A stretch of DNA of 64,000 bases from Chlamydiifrater volucris (GTDB lineage: Bacteria > Chlamydiota > Chlamydiia > Chlamydiales > Chlamydiaceae), in assembly GCF_902806995.1 (NCBI RefSeq), contig NZ_LR777654.1:1133354-1197353 (forward strand). The letters are read 5' to 3'. The notes beneath the pieces are model-generated. The model was not told the origin of the DNA. It searched no databases and worked only from the letters and a program-made list of their open reading frames with translations. A program made the translations under genes and the position numbers. Shown here in pieces: positions 1-8,081 of this stretch. Each line of letters begins with the position of its first letter. The stretch's first letter is position 1.

Positions 1-759
1 TCTCCACGAATATATAGACTGGTCAGGGTCCCCCACAGCAAAAATATTATGGTGTTTTTTTGCTATGGCTCCAGCAATAACGTATTGGGCGTGGTTTGTA
101 TCTTGATACTCATCGATCAACAAAGCATCCCACAGATGTTGATATTCTTCTAATGTTTCTGAGGATTCTTGAAACAATCGAACAGGCAAAAGTAACAAAT
201 CGTCGAAGTCTAGTGCATTGGCTTCTAATAATTTTTTTTGATAGTTCTGATATATGGGAATGATAGGCTCTTCGTACTCCCTAGGGTCAATGTCCTCAGG
301 GCAGAGGAGAGAATTTTTTGCTCGCGAAATGTAGTACTGAACTGTGCCGGAAAGATTTTTTTTCAGATTAAGTTCTTGCAGGCATTGTTTAATCAATTTT
401 TCTGAGTCGCTTTGATCGTAAATAATGAAATTGGGACTTCTACCAAGTTTGTGAATAGACCGCCTAAGGATGTACACGCCGAGACTGTGGAAAGTGCAAA
501 TCATAGGGCGTTGCTCAATGGAGAGATCCTGAGACATCATGTGAAGAACCCTTTCATCGAGCTCTTTGGCTGCTTTGTTGGTAAAGGTCATCACGAGAAT
601 TTTGTTAGGAGAGATTCCTTCTCGGACAAGCCTGAGGATCCTATAGCTTACAACACGCGTCTTTCCTGCTCCAGCTCCCGCAAGAACAAGGACTGGACAG
701 AATGGAGCTGTTGCCGCAGCATACTGCGCTTCGTTTAACTCTGAAAATAACAAGGTCAC
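1..759 (-). CDS. uvrD: UvrD/PcrA-type DNA helicase, N-terminal part (cut by window edge)
   Basis: Superfamily 1 ATP-dependent 3'-5' DNA helicase used in nucleotide excision and mismatch repair. Reading the minus strand gives 253 codons from a GTG start at 759, preceded by AAGGAG at 767-772 with 7 nt spacing. Visible motifs are the Walker A loop GAGAGKT (residues 28-34), motif Ia TFTNKAA, the Walker B box DEYQDTN and motif III GDPDQSIYSWR right at the window edge. The rest of the gene lies beyond position 1. It is divergent from ung. In C. trachomatis the same pair is CT608/CT607. The order of motifs makes the family certain; UvrD versus PcrA or Rep cannot be separated from this fragment alone, although Chlamydia is annotated with UvrD here. 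Confidence 0.93.
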   Translation of the reverse strand, partial: MTLLFSELNEAQYAAATAPFCPVLVLAGAGAGKTRVVSYRILRLVREGISPNKILVMTFTNKAAKELDERVLHMMSQDLSIEQRPMICTFHSLGVYILRRSIHKLGRSPNFIIYDQSDSEKLIKQCLQELNLKKNLSGTVQYYISRAKNSLLCPEDIDPREYEEPIIPIYQNYQKKLLEANALDFDDLLLLPVRLFQESSETLEEYQHLWDALLIDEYQDTNHAQYVIAGAIAKKHHNIFAVGDPDQSIYSWR

Positions 760-867
760 GAGAAGGCTCCTTTTTTGCTTGTTTTCTCACCGTTTGCTAA
801 AGAATTTATAGAGATGAAATCTGGTGGCAGAGTATTATATCTCACAGTTTAAGAAAATGGTATTTTT

Positions 868-1557
868 GTGAATGTCGTCTTAGACTTCGATAAGCTGGAT
901 TATTCTTGGCAAGAGAGGCTGGAGGTCGTCCGTGGTTCTCCAACAGTTAGGAGATTAGATGATTTTCTTGCTTCGGAATATGAAAATCGGCAGGTTTTCC
1001 CGAAACGGGAGGATATCTTTAGCGCTTTGTCTTTAACACCTTTTGATAAAGTCCAGGTTGTTATTCTAGGACAGGATCCTTATCACGGGGAGGGGCAGGC
1101 GCATGGGCTTTCGTTCAGTGTCCCGGATGGGGTTCCACTACCTGCATCTTTGGTCAATATATTCCGTGAGCTAGAGGCGGATATAGGTGTTGTGAATACC
1201 AAAGGTTGCCTGCAATCGTGGGCTACTCAGGGTGTCTTGTTGTTAAATTCTGTTCTTACAGTAAGGAAAGGATTACCTCGGTCTCATGCAGGTAAGGGAT
1301 GGGAGGTCGTAACGGATGCTATCATTTCTGAGTTAGTGAACAGAGAAGACAGATTAATTTTCGTCTTGTGGGGGAGTGATGCTAGGAAAAAATGTAACAT
1401 TTTGTTCCAAGCTCCACAACGTCATGCGATCTTGTGTGCTCCTCATCCTTCGCCGCTTTCCGCTTATCGAGGATTTTTTGGTTCTTCTCCCTTTTCAAAA
1501 ATTAACTATCTGCTTAGAAAGCAAAATAAACCAATGATTAATTGGAAGCTTCCATGA
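868..1557 (+). CDS. ung: Uracil-DNA glycosylase (family 1)
   Basis: Removes uracil from DNA as the first step of base excision repair. The 229-residue protein has the normal length for family 1. Motif A GQDPYHG lies at residues 68-74, with Asp70 as the water-activating residue, and the minor-groove loop HPSPLS is at about 193-198. I accept the GTG start at 868 because it gives full length and no in-frame ATG is nearby; no convincing ribosome binding site precedes it. Its TGA stop overlaps the ATG of the next small gene as ATGA, so the two are probably translationally coupled. Orthologue of CT607. Confidence 0.96.
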   Translation: MNVVLDFDKLDYSWQERLEVVRGSPTVRRLDDFLASEYENRQVFPKREDIFSALSLTPFDKVQVVILGQDPYHGEGQAHGLSFSVPDGVPLPASLVNIFRELEADIGVVNTKGCLQSWATQGVLLLNSVLTVRKGLPRSHAGKGWEVVTDAIISELVNREDRLIFVLWGSDARKKCNILFQAPQRHAILCAPHPSPLSAYRGFFGSSPFSKINYLLRKQNKPMINWKLP

Positions 1558-1790
1558 GCGAAAACATCTGTTTGATTAAACTAGGGCAAATAAAGAAGGT
1601 AGTCTCTCGCCCTGCGGCTAGCTTAGAAATGACCGCTCTAGCTGAAGGGGTTAGGAAGAGCGAAGGAGTGGCCTCTTCAGAGAAAATACAAAATGACTTC
1701 GTAAGGGTAGAGAACATTCTTTCCGAAATGAGGGATCTTCGCCTAGAGGTTGAGCAGTCTTTGCAAAAAAGCTTACTCCCTCAGTGTTAA
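1554..1790 (+). CDS. Small conserved chlamydial hypothetical protein (CT606.1-like position)
   Basis: A 78-residue protein of unknown function. The frame is open from a TTG at 1542, but the ATG at 1554 is better: it overlaps the ung stop by ATGA and has GGAAG at 1544-1548 in front. The sequence is mostly helical, charged and without signal peptide or membrane segment; the last 30 residues (about 50-78) look like a short coiled coil. Its 3' end overlaps the 3' end of the converging rdgB-like gene by about 18 bp. Position matches the small ORF known as CT606.1 in C. trachomatis. I do not recognise any domain. Confidence 0.7.
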   Translation: MSENICLIKLGQIKKVVSRPAASLEMTALAEGVRKSEGVASSEKIQNDFVRVENILSEMRDLRLEVEQSLQKSLLPQC

Positions 1791-2393
1791 AGTTTCTTGC
1801 GAGAGAGTAGACAAAACTTCAGATAGCTTTTTCAGAGCTTTCGCCCTGTGAGAGACCCTATTCTTCAAGTCTTCTGTTAATTCCGCGAAAGTTAGATTGT
1901 AATCGTACTTGAAAAATAAAGGGTCGTAACCAAATCCACCGGAACCCCTCTCCGCATCGGCAATATACCCTTCACAACAACCTTGAGCTTTATGCACCTC
2001 CCCCGTTGGAGAATACAAAACCACGCTACACTCGAAATATGCAGACCGAGCGACAGGCCCAGAAAGATGAGTCATTTGACGAAGTAATTTTTGCCGATTA
2101 TCTTTATCAGAAGAATTGGGCCCAGCAAAATCACTGGAATTCTTTCCTGGCAAACCATCCAAAGCAGGAACAATTAAGAACGACGTCTCTGCTATGGCCC
2201 ACATCCTTAGCGTCGAAGAGGCTTGTTGTGCTTTTTTAAAGGCAACTTCTTCAGGAATATCCCCTTTCACAGGCTCTAGTCGGTAGGAAGGAAAATCCAG
2301 CAAAGAAAAAACGTCAAAGTCACCCACACTCTTTAGGAAGGCTTTTGTGGCGCGAATCTTGTAACCGTTAGTACTGACAATAACAATATCCAT
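1773..2393 (-). CDS. RdgB/HAM1-like nucleoside-triphosphate pyrophosphatase, altered active site
   Basis: Belongs to the HAM1 family, which normally hydrolyses dITP/XTP to monophosphates to keep deaminated purines out of DNA. I start it at ATG 2393 (206 residues), because the motif STNGYK that matches the family SxNxxK lies right after it; the frame extends to 2468 without homology. FGYDPLFF and VSHRAKAL near the C-terminus are classic. The usual ADDSGL active-site segment reads AETSFL here, so the two Asp (68 and 69 in E. coli RdgB, the second catalytic) are Glu and Thr. From memory the C. trachomatis protein CT606 is also non-standard here but keeps Asp. It may be inactive or have another substrate. 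Confidence 0.85.
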   Translation of the reverse strand: MDIVIVSTNGYKIRATKAFLKSVGDFDVFSLLDFPSYRLEPVKGDIPEEVAFKKAQQASSTLRMWAIAETSFLIVPALDGLPGKNSSDFAGPNSSDKDNRQKLLRQMTHLSGPVARSAYFECSVVLYSPTGEVHKAQGCCEGYIADAERGSGGFGYDPLFFKYDYNLTFAELTEDLKNRVSHRAKALKKLSEVLSTLSQETLTLRE

Positions 2394-2551
2394 GAGGGCA
2401 CCTTCAGAAAGAGATAACAAGCGCTCCAAGACGGCCGGAGAGGAGCGTCCCTGTCCTGAGGATATCATCAGTAAGATTAAAGAACAACCATCCAGAAATG
2501 CTTTTCAAGGCTTATTTTGCTTTAAAACTTTTTCACAGCTAGTATGGGCCT

Positions 2552-3790
2552 ATGAGGAAGTTTTGTTTTGTCATAGTACTAGTTTACTCAAATATCCTAT
2601 TTCCGCTGTTTTCCTCAGTGGTTGAGGTGGGCTTAGATCGTGTTTTCTCCGAGGATAAGTATCGAAAGATGCTTCAGGGGAAAAGAATCGGTTTGATCTC
2701 TCATCATGCAGCAATTAATCGGGAACGCAAGGACGCTCTCAAAGTATTTGAAGAGCAGGGAACATGTACTGTTAAAGTGCTAATGTCTCCAGAGCACGGT
2801 TTTTATGGAGCTTTTTTTGCTGAAACACTTGGGAAAGATCAGAGCGAGACAATAAAAAAATACAAACATATCTCTCTGTATGGAAAGTCGGAAATTCCTT
2901 CTTCCATTGTGGACTTATGTGATGTTTTGGTTTTTGATGTCCAAGACATCGGAGTGCGCTCATATTCTTTTATTCAGGTGCTTCTTAAGGCTGTACGAGC
3001 TTCTGAGAAGTATAAAATCCCATTGATAATTTTAGATAGACCAAACCCTTTAGGGGGTAACCTTGTTGATGGGCCTTTACCGACAAAAGGATTTGTTCCT
3101 GACGTTCCTTATTGCCATGGAATGACCTCTGGCGAATTAGCAAAATTTTTTCAATCGAAGTATTCTCCAGAAAGTAACGTAATAGTCGTCCCCATGGTGG
3201 GATGGCATCGATCAATGACTTTTCGTGATACTGGACTATTGTGGATTCCAACCAGCCCGCAAATTCCGGAAGATCGATCACCATTTTTTTATGCAACAAC
3301 AGGTATTTTGGGACATTTATCTCTAACAAGTATAGGTGTAGGTTACACCTTGCCCTTTCAAGTGGTAGGTGCTCCTTGGATAGAAGAAGAAGTTTTTGCT
3401 AAGACATTAAATTCCCAGAATCTTCCAGGAGTATTTTTTTTCCCCTACCAGTATGAACCTTTTTTTGGAAAATTTAAAATGGAACTCTGCAAAGGAATTT
3501 TTCTAGTAATTACTGATTCAGAGAAGTTTCTGCCTTTGGAAACACAGTTTACCATACTAGGTGTCTTGAAAAGACTTTATCCAAAAAAATTTGTCGAAGC
3601 TATAGAAATTTTTAATCAGATTCCTTACCGAAAGACAGCTTTATCGAACCTTTTGGGAAGGGAGGATGTTTTCGAAATTTTGGAAAGGGAGACCTATATA
3701 ATGTGGCCTTTGAGAAAGTTAAGTGCTTCAGGGAAAAAGCAATTTTTAGTTATGCGAGAACCATTTTTGCTTCCTGAATATGTAAATTAG
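2552..3790 (+). CDS. DUF1343 / NamZ-like exported exo-beta-N-acetylmuramidase
   Basis: 412-residue member of the DUF1343 family (B. subtilis YbbC/NamZ), an exo-lytic muramidase that takes terminal MurNAc from peptidoglycan fragments. A hydrophobic N-terminus (residues 1-22) looks like a signal peptide, so it should act in the periplasm. Family signatures are the GLISHHAA segment (about 47-54), SPEHGFYG (79-86, with a conserved Glu-His), DVQDIGVRSY and DRPNPLGG. Full family length, no frameshift. Orthologue of CT605. The enzymatic assignment is by family only; the substrate in Chlamydia, which makes a thin septal peptidoglycan ring, is inference. Confidence 0.83.
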   Translation: MRKFCFVIVLVYSNILFPLFSSVVEVGLDRVFSEDKYRKMLQGKRIGLISHHAAINRERKDALKVFEEQGTCTVKVLMSPEHGFYGAFFAETLGKDQSETIKKYKHISLYGKSEIPSSIVDLCDVLVFDVQDIGVRSYSFIQVLLKAVRASEKYKIPLIILDRPNPLGGNLVDGPLPTKGFVPDVPYCHGMTSGELAKFFQSKYSPESNVIVVPMVGWHRSMTFRDTGLLWIPTSPQIPEDRSPFFYATTGILGHLSLTSIGVGYTLPFQVVGAPWIEEEVFAKTLNSQNLPGVFFFPYQYEPFFGKFKMELCKGIFLVITDSEKFLPLETQFTILGVLKRLYPKKFVEAIEIFNQIPYRKTALSNLLGREDVFEILERETYIMWPLRKLSASGKKQFLVMREPFLLPEYVN

Positions 3791-3830
3791 CATTAACCCT
3801 AACAAGGTGCTAAAAGTCGGTCTGAATCGT

Positions 3831-3859
3831 TTGACAGGAATGTTTTTTGTTTTTAAGAT
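3831..3859 (+). promoter_or_regulatory. Probable sigma-66 promoter of groEL2
   Basis: A perfect -35 box TTGACA at 3831-3836 is followed after 17 bp by TAAGAT at 3854-3859 (4 of 6 matches to TATAAT). It leaves a leader of about 125 nt before the groEL2 ATG. I see no CIRCE inverted repeat (the HrcA operator) in this leader, so this groEL copy is probably not under HrcA heat-shock control. Confidence 0.55.
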
Positions 3860-3991
3860 GTCCGATTTTGTTGCTTTTTAGGGCTCAGAATGGCCCTAGC
3901 GCTAGTTAGTGAATCATCTCTGGGGAAAGAGGAGTCTTGCTAATGTAGTGTTGAGTTTCTTTTCGAGGAATTGAGTAGTAGGGAATTATCA

Positions 3992-5632
3992 ATGACTAAG
4001 GTTTTTAATGATCGATTTGAAGGATTGAAAGCTATTTCCAAGGGTGTGTTTGCTTTAGCTAAGGCAGTGTCCGCTACTCTGGGACCCAAAGGGAGAAATG
4101 TTATTTTGAAGAAGCAATCTTCTGGTCCTGTTTCGACAAAAGATGGGGCTACAGTTACCAAAGAGGTGGAACTGGAAGATCCTTTTGAGAATATGGGAGT
4201 CAAGTTAATTCGAGAGGCTTCGATCAAGACTGCCGAGGAAGTAGGAGATGGTTCTTCAACTTCTGTTGTTCTTGCGGCTAAAATTTTTCAGGAGGGTATG
4301 AAGGGAGTGGCTTCAGGAATGGATGTTAGGAAAATAGTTCAGGGAATATCTCTAGGCGCTAGAAAATTGGATGAAGCTTTGAAAGAGATGGCTACGCCTG
4401 TAAAGAGAGATGAAGAGATATTGCAGATAGCTACGGTGTCTGCTAGTAATGATGCTGCTATCGGAGGCATAATTGCTGAGGCCATGAAAAAAGTCGGCAA
4501 TGATGGTATGATTACGATTGCCGAAGGTAAAGGTGTGGATACAGTTCTGGAAGTCGTAGAAGGTATGAGCTTTGATCAAGGATACGCTTCTCCCTACTTC
4601 GTGACATCACCGGAAACTATGACTGTAGAACTAGAATATGCGTACGTGGGGATTTTAGATTACAAGTTGTCTTCGGTCAGCAAGCCTCTAATTTCTTTTT
4701 TAGAAAAAGTAGTTGCAGAAAACAAGGCTCCCCTTGTTTTAATTGCTGAAGACTTTGATGATCAAGTGTTAACTACTTTAGTAGTAAATAAACTAAAGGG
4801 AGGGTTTCCCGTCTGCGCTGTCAAAGCTCCAAGTTTTGGAGATCGAAGAAAAGCTATCCTTTCAGATATAGCGCTGTTGTCTGGAGCTACTGTTGTTTCT
4901 AATGAGGTGGGATTGTCTCTGGAAAGTGTAGGAACAGAAGTTCTTGGCAAGGTGAAGAAGATTTCTGTGGCTAAAGATAAAACAGTAATTATCGGTGGGT
5001 TTGGATCTTCTGAACTTGTTGAGGAGAGAGTGCGTCTGTTGAGAGGGGAAATAAAGGCTTGCGAATCCGGTTATGAGAAAACGTTCCTGGAAGAACGCTT
5101 GGCAAAACTAAGCGGAGGAGTCGCTGTGATAAAGTTGGGAGCTGTTACTGAAGCCGAGTTAAAAGAGAAGAAATATCGCGTGGAAGACGCTTTGTATGCG
5201 ACCAAGGCCGCTGTCTCTGAAGGTATAGTGCCTGGTGGGGGAGTAGCTCTGGCAAAATGTTCTCTTGTGCTGGAAAATATGCAGGGCAAGGATTCTGATG
5301 AAAATTTTGGTTTGGCTGCGGTTCACAAAGCCTCCAGGACTCCTTTACTGACAATAGCTTCTAACTGTGGCCGAGAAGGAGAAGTTATTCTAGAGCAAGT
5401 ATTGAACCAAAAAGACAAAAATTTTGGGTATAATGGACTAACAGATTCCATTGAAGATTTGGTAACTTCTGGGGTTCTAGATCCTGTTTTGGTGACCCGT
5501 TCAGCGTTAAAAAATGCTGTTTCTATGGCATCGATGTTGTTGTCAAGCGCATATTTTATTGCGGATAAACCTTCAAAGAAAAAGTCATCAGGTTCAGATT
5601 TTTCGGGAAGCGATGGATTTCCAGGGATGTAA
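3992..5632 (+). CDS. groEL2: GroEL-like chaperonin, second copy (GroEL2)
   Basis: A 60-kDa chaperonin paralogue, 546 residues from ATG 3992; a TTG at 3971 is in frame but adds residues absent from the family. TLGPKGRNVIL and DGATVTKEVELEDPFENMG are typical of the equatorial domain. The ATP loop reads GDGSSTS where E. coli GroEL has GDGTTTA; the catalytic Asp is kept. The C-terminus is Ser/Lys-rich and ends in GFPGM instead of the long GGM repeat. No groES gene is adjacent, unlike the main groESL operon. Chlamydiae carry three groEL genes; this corresponds to CT604, whose divergence suggests a specialised rather than general folding role. Confidence 0.93.
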   Translation: MTKVFNDRFEGLKAISKGVFALAKAVSATLGPKGRNVILKKQSSGPVSTKDGATVTKEVELEDPFENMGVKLIREASIKTAEEVGDGSSTSVVLAAKIFQEGMKGVASGMDVRKIVQGISLGARKLDEALKEMATPVKRDEEILQIATVSASNDAAIGGIIAEAMKKVGNDGMITIAEGKGVDTVLEVVEGMSFDQGYASPYFVTSPETMTVELEYAYVGILDYKLSSVSKPLISFLEKVVAENKAPLVLIAEDFDDQVLTTLVVNKLKGGFPVCAVKAPSFGDRRKAILSDIALLSGATVVSNEVGLSLESVGTEVLGKVKKISVAKDKTVIIGGFGSSELVEERVRLLRGEIKACESGYEKTFLEERLAKLSGGVAVIKLGAVTEAELKEKKYRVEDALYATKAAVSEGIVPGGGVALAKCSLVLENMQGKDSDENFGLAAVHKASRTPLLTIASNCGREGEVILEQVLNQKDKNFGYNGLTDSIEDLVTSGVLDPVLVTRSALKNAVSMASMLLSSAYFIADKPSKKKSSGSDFSGSDGFPGM

Positions 5633-5667
5633 TCAGTCAGATTGTTGATCATGTTGATTATTAGAGA

Positions 5668-5710
5668 GTTGTTTTATTCAGGCCTGTTTGAAACAACTTG
5701 ATCATTTTTC
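5668..5710 (+). terminator. Possible terminator after groEL2
   Basis: GTTGTTT (5668-5674) pairs with AAACAAC (5691-5697) across a 16-nt loop that itself contains AGGCCT, followed by a T-rich stretch with TTTTT at 5705-5709. The stem is short and AT-rich, so this is a weak call. Confidence 0.35.
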
Positions 5711-5743
5711 GATTTCTTGGTTACACTGCTCTGTGCAAAACGT

Positions 5744-5817
5744 GCACTGGTAGCTCAGTTGGATAGAGTACCTGGCTACGAACCAGGCGGTCAGAGGTTC
5801 GAATCCTCTCCAGTGCG
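5744..5817 (+). tRNA. tRNA-Arg (anticodon ACG)
   Basis: A 74-nt cloverleaf. The acceptor stem GCACTGG pairs with CCAGTGC, with discriminator G at 5817. The D arm contains AGCTCAGTTGGATAGAG. The anticodon stem CCTGG/CCAGG carries loop CTACGAA with anticodon ACG at 5778-5780, read as ICG after deamination, so it decodes CGU, CGC and CGA. The T arm AGAGG-TTCGAAT-CCTCT is canonical. CCA is not encoded. ahpC starts only 19 nt downstream. Confidence 0.97.
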
Positions 5818-5836
5818 TAAATATAGGAGGTATAGA

Positions 5837-6424
5837 ATGAGGTCTTTAGTAGGAAGCCAAGCCCCTTCTTTTGTTGCTAGGGCTGTTGTTGATGGAGAAG
5901 TGGAGACTATATCTCTAGAGTCCTATAGAGGGAGGAATGTCGTCCTTTTCTTTTACCCTAAAGATTTTACTTTTGTTTGTCCGACAGAGTTACATGCTTT
6001 TCAAGATGCTTTATCTGATTTTGAAAAAAGAGATGCCATTGTTTTAGGATGTTCTGTTGACGACGAAGAAACACATAAACGCTGGTTAGACACTCCCAAA
6101 AAGGAGGGGGGCGTGGCCGGGATTTCTTATCCTTTGATATCTGATGTCAGTAGGGAAATTTCACAAAAATATGGAGTTTTGCATCCTGAGGAGAATTTGT
6201 CTTTTCGAGGACTTTTTCTAATAGATAAGATAGGGATAATTCGTCATGCTGTTATTAATGACCTTCCCCTGGGTCGTTCTGTTGAAGAAGAACTTCGTGT
6301 TTTAGATGCTTTACTTTTCTTCGAAAGGAACGGAATGGTTTGCCCAGCAAATTGGAAGCAAGGTAGCAGAGCCATGGTTCCTAATGAGGAAGGACTTAAG
6401 GAGTATTTTAGTACCATCGATTAG
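5837..6424 (+). CDS. ahpC: AhpC/TSA-family 2-Cys peroxiredoxin
   Basis: Reduces hydrogen peroxide and organic peroxides in the cytoplasm. The 195-residue protein starts at ATG 5837 with a perfect AGGAGG at 5825-5830; an upstream in-frame start would run through the tRNA gene and is not credible. The peroxidatic Cys48 is in FVCPTE and the resolving Cys169 in VCPANW, so it is a typical 2-Cys enzyme. It probably depends on thioredoxin, because no ahpF is next to it. Its ribosome binding site begins 8 nt after the tRNA-Arg 3' end, which suggests a joint transcript. It converges on the CT602-like gene with a 4-bp overlap. Orthologue of CT603. Confidence 0.95.
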   Translation: MRSLVGSQAPSFVARAVVDGEVETISLESYRGRNVVLFFYPKDFTFVCPTELHAFQDALSDFEKRDAIVLGCSVDDEETHKRWLDTPKKEGGVAGISYPLISDVSREISQKYGVLHPEENLSFRGLFLIDKIGIIRHAVINDLPLGRSVEEELRVLDALLFFERNGMVCPANWKQGSRAMVPNEEGLKEYFSTID

Positions 6425-6798
6425 AAGGTAAATAAATCGTAGAGGTCCTTTTCCGAAAATAAGAGTAGACTGTTGTATTTCCTACATGCTGAACACAGGG
6501 CCTCTATGATGTTGTTATCGCCGACCCCGGGTAGGGCTATGGCGATGATGTTTTTTATGGAATTTTGAGTGTTAAGAAAGTGTATTCCGTAGAAATAATT
6601 TTCTATAGAGTATCCTTCTTCCTTTACTCGAAAGTAGACGACGCTGTAATTATACATCAGTGTCTTAATAGCCAAAGAGATCCCGCAACTATTGGAATGT
6701 CCCAGGTGGGTACAAAGATCCATGGGTGAGTGGCACAGATACGCAGCATCAAAGCAGCCCTTTTCTGCTTCGCCAAACAACGCTACAGTTGGTCGCAT
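6421..6798 (-). CDS. Conserved chlamydial hypothetical protein (CT602-like)
   Basis: 125 residues, no recognised domain. It has no signal peptide and no clear membrane helix; six cysteines are spread over the protein, including CSAC near residue 105, but the spacing does not form a recognisable zinc or iron-sulphur motif. The 3' end overlaps ahpC by 4 bp tail to tail. The position matches CT602. Function unknown. Confidence 0.65.
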   Translation of the reverse strand: MRPTVALFGEAEKGCFDAAYLCHSPMDLCTHLGHSNSCGISLAIKTLMYNYSVVYFRVKEEGYSIENYFYGIHFLNTQNSIKNIIAIALPGVGDNNIIEALCSACRKYNSLLLFSEKDLYDLFTF

Positions 6799-6889
6799 TT
6801 TGGAATTTAGTTGGTGATTTTCCCTTGATTTTGGATCTTACAAGAGCGTTTTATTATTAGCCATCGAATAATAGTTTATTGTAGAAAAG

Positions 6890-7516
6890 TTATTTGTCTT
6901 TTTTTTCTGAAGTTAAACAAAGTCTTTGACCAGCATAGATATCATCGGAATTAAGTTTATTAATTTTTTTTAACTCTTTAGGGGAAATTTGAAATTTTTT
7001 AGATATGGTCCAAAGACTATCACCCTTTTGAACCGTATAAAACCTTTTAGAACTTTCGCAAATAATCTCGGGATACTCTCCAGGCGTTGAGCCATCTATC
7101 AGCGAGGCCAAGGAGCGTCGGAGGAGTTTCATGTCTTTCAGTAAAAGCTCATGATTATCTCCCAAGGCCTTAAGCTTGTCGTATAGACAGGTCTGAGTCT
7201 CTTTTAGAGAGGAAGCTAAAGCTGTTACAGTTGCTTTTAGTTTCTTTTGTTCCGCCTCTAGACAAGTAATTTTAGGCTGCAAAGAATTTTTGTCTTTTAG
7301 CAATGATGAAGAAATTTTTGCCTCTAAATCGTCCAAACGATCTGAAAGCAGAGAGAGCTCTGCCTCATGGTGCGAAAACTTAAGCTCCAACTCTTCCAGT
7401 TCAGCTTCTAGCAACTGAGAGATAGGGACTTTCTTAGATTCTTTAGCTGCAACGATTTCTAAAGATCCTGTTAAAATACAAATTATGGCAACTCTTAAGA
7501 ATTTTTTAGCCCGCAT
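6890..7516 (-). CDS. Exported coiled-coil protein with C-terminal LysM domain (CT601-like), in the CpoB slot of the tol-pal operon
   Basis: Starting at ATG 7516 gives 208 residues: a signal peptide (about 1-24, ending VAA), a long heptad-rich coiled coil (about 30-130) with charged Glu/Lys/Leu pattern, and one LysM domain (about 160-203, beginning YTVQKGDSLWTISKKF) that should bind peptidoglycan glycan. The frame extends to 7561 but the nearer ATG gives a proper signal peptide and overlaps the pal stop by 11 bp. Being last after pal, it occupies the place that cpoB (ybgF) takes in other bacteria. CpoB also starts with a coiled coil but ends in TPRs, not LysM. Probably coordinates the Tol complex with septal peptidoglycan; this is inference. 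Confidence 0.8.
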   Translation of the reverse strand: MRAKKFLRVAIICILTGSLEIVAAKESKKVPISQLLEAELEELELKFSHHEAELSLLSDRLDDLEAKISSSLLKDKNSLQPKITCLEAEQKKLKATVTALASSLKETQTCLYDKLKALGDNHELLLKDMKLLRRSLASLIDGSTPGEYPEIICESSKRFYTVQKGDSLWTISKKFQISPKELKKINKLNSDDIYAGQRLCLTSEKKDK

Positions 7517-8081
7517 GAATCTTGAACTCCGTGCGACGATTTTGTTGCCAGGCAAGCTCATTATGTCCGGGATGAACGGGATGTTCTTTTCCGTAAGAGA
7601 CAGTTAAAAGACGATTGGAGGATATCCCTTGTTTGATAAGATATTCTTTCACTGAATTAGCTCTTCGAGATCCCAATGATAAATTGTAAGCCGCCGCACC
7701 GCGCTCATCGGTGTGCCCCTCTATAAACAAGGTAGTCTTTGAGTTTTTCTTTAAGTATTGAACCAAACTTTGCAGGATAGCTAAGTTATTCTCCCCCTTT
7801 ATAGTGTAACTATCTGTAGCAAAGGTAATGTTTCTGAAAGAGTTGGTAGCTTTAGGGGCTTGTTTATAAAGTTGTTCCTCTTTGACATCGTAATCACCAA
7901 CTTTGCCTTGGGCAAGATCCTCTTCCTCGTAAAAAGGAACAAAAGCAAATTGAGAACGATGCCCCTTTCGTGGAATCCCATGGCATCCCCCACAACAATT
8001 GTCCTGCCACGCAGGCATGCCGCAAGAGGATAGAAGAAGACTGGTAACTAGTAGGCTAAAGAATAGGTGGTATATTTTCAT
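7506..8081 (-). CDS. pal: Peptidoglycan-associated lipoprotein Pal
   Basis: 191-residue outer-membrane lipoprotein of the Tol-Pal system. The lipobox LLSSC places the acylated residue at Cys20. The C-terminal OmpA-like domain (about 85-190) has FIEGHTDERGAAAYNLSLG and the Arg-rich NRRTEF end that bind diaminopimelate in peptidoglycan. Its ATG overlaps the tolB stop as ATGA, showing tight coupling. Middle of the operon tolQ-tolR-tolA-like-tolB-pal-LysM. CT600 orthologue. Confidence 0.95.
   Translation of the reverse strand: MKIYHLFFSLLVTSLLLSSCGMPAWQDNCCGGCHGIPRKGHRSQFAFVPFYEEEDLAQGKVGDYDVKEEQLYKQAPKATNSFRNITFATDSYTIKGENNLAILQSLVQYLKKNSKTTLFIEGHTDERGAAAYNLSLGSRRANSVKEYLIKQGISSNRLLTVSYGKEHPVHPGHNELAWQQNRRTEFKIHAG

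Noticed and set aside
412..738. Plus-strand open frame of 108 codons opposite uvrD
   Set aside because: It is the antisense of a clear helicase frame with Walker motifs and has no recognisable protein.
3791..3991. CIRCE heat-shock operator upstream of groEL2
   Set aside because: No TTAGCACTC-N9-GAGTGCTAA-like repeat is present; the 10-bp CTAGCGCTAG palindrome there is unrelated.
3992..5632. GroEL2 as an inactivated chaperonin
   Set aside because: The ATP loop differs from E. coli (GDGSSTS) but the catalytic Asp is retained and the frame is complete, so loss of ATPase cannot be claimed.
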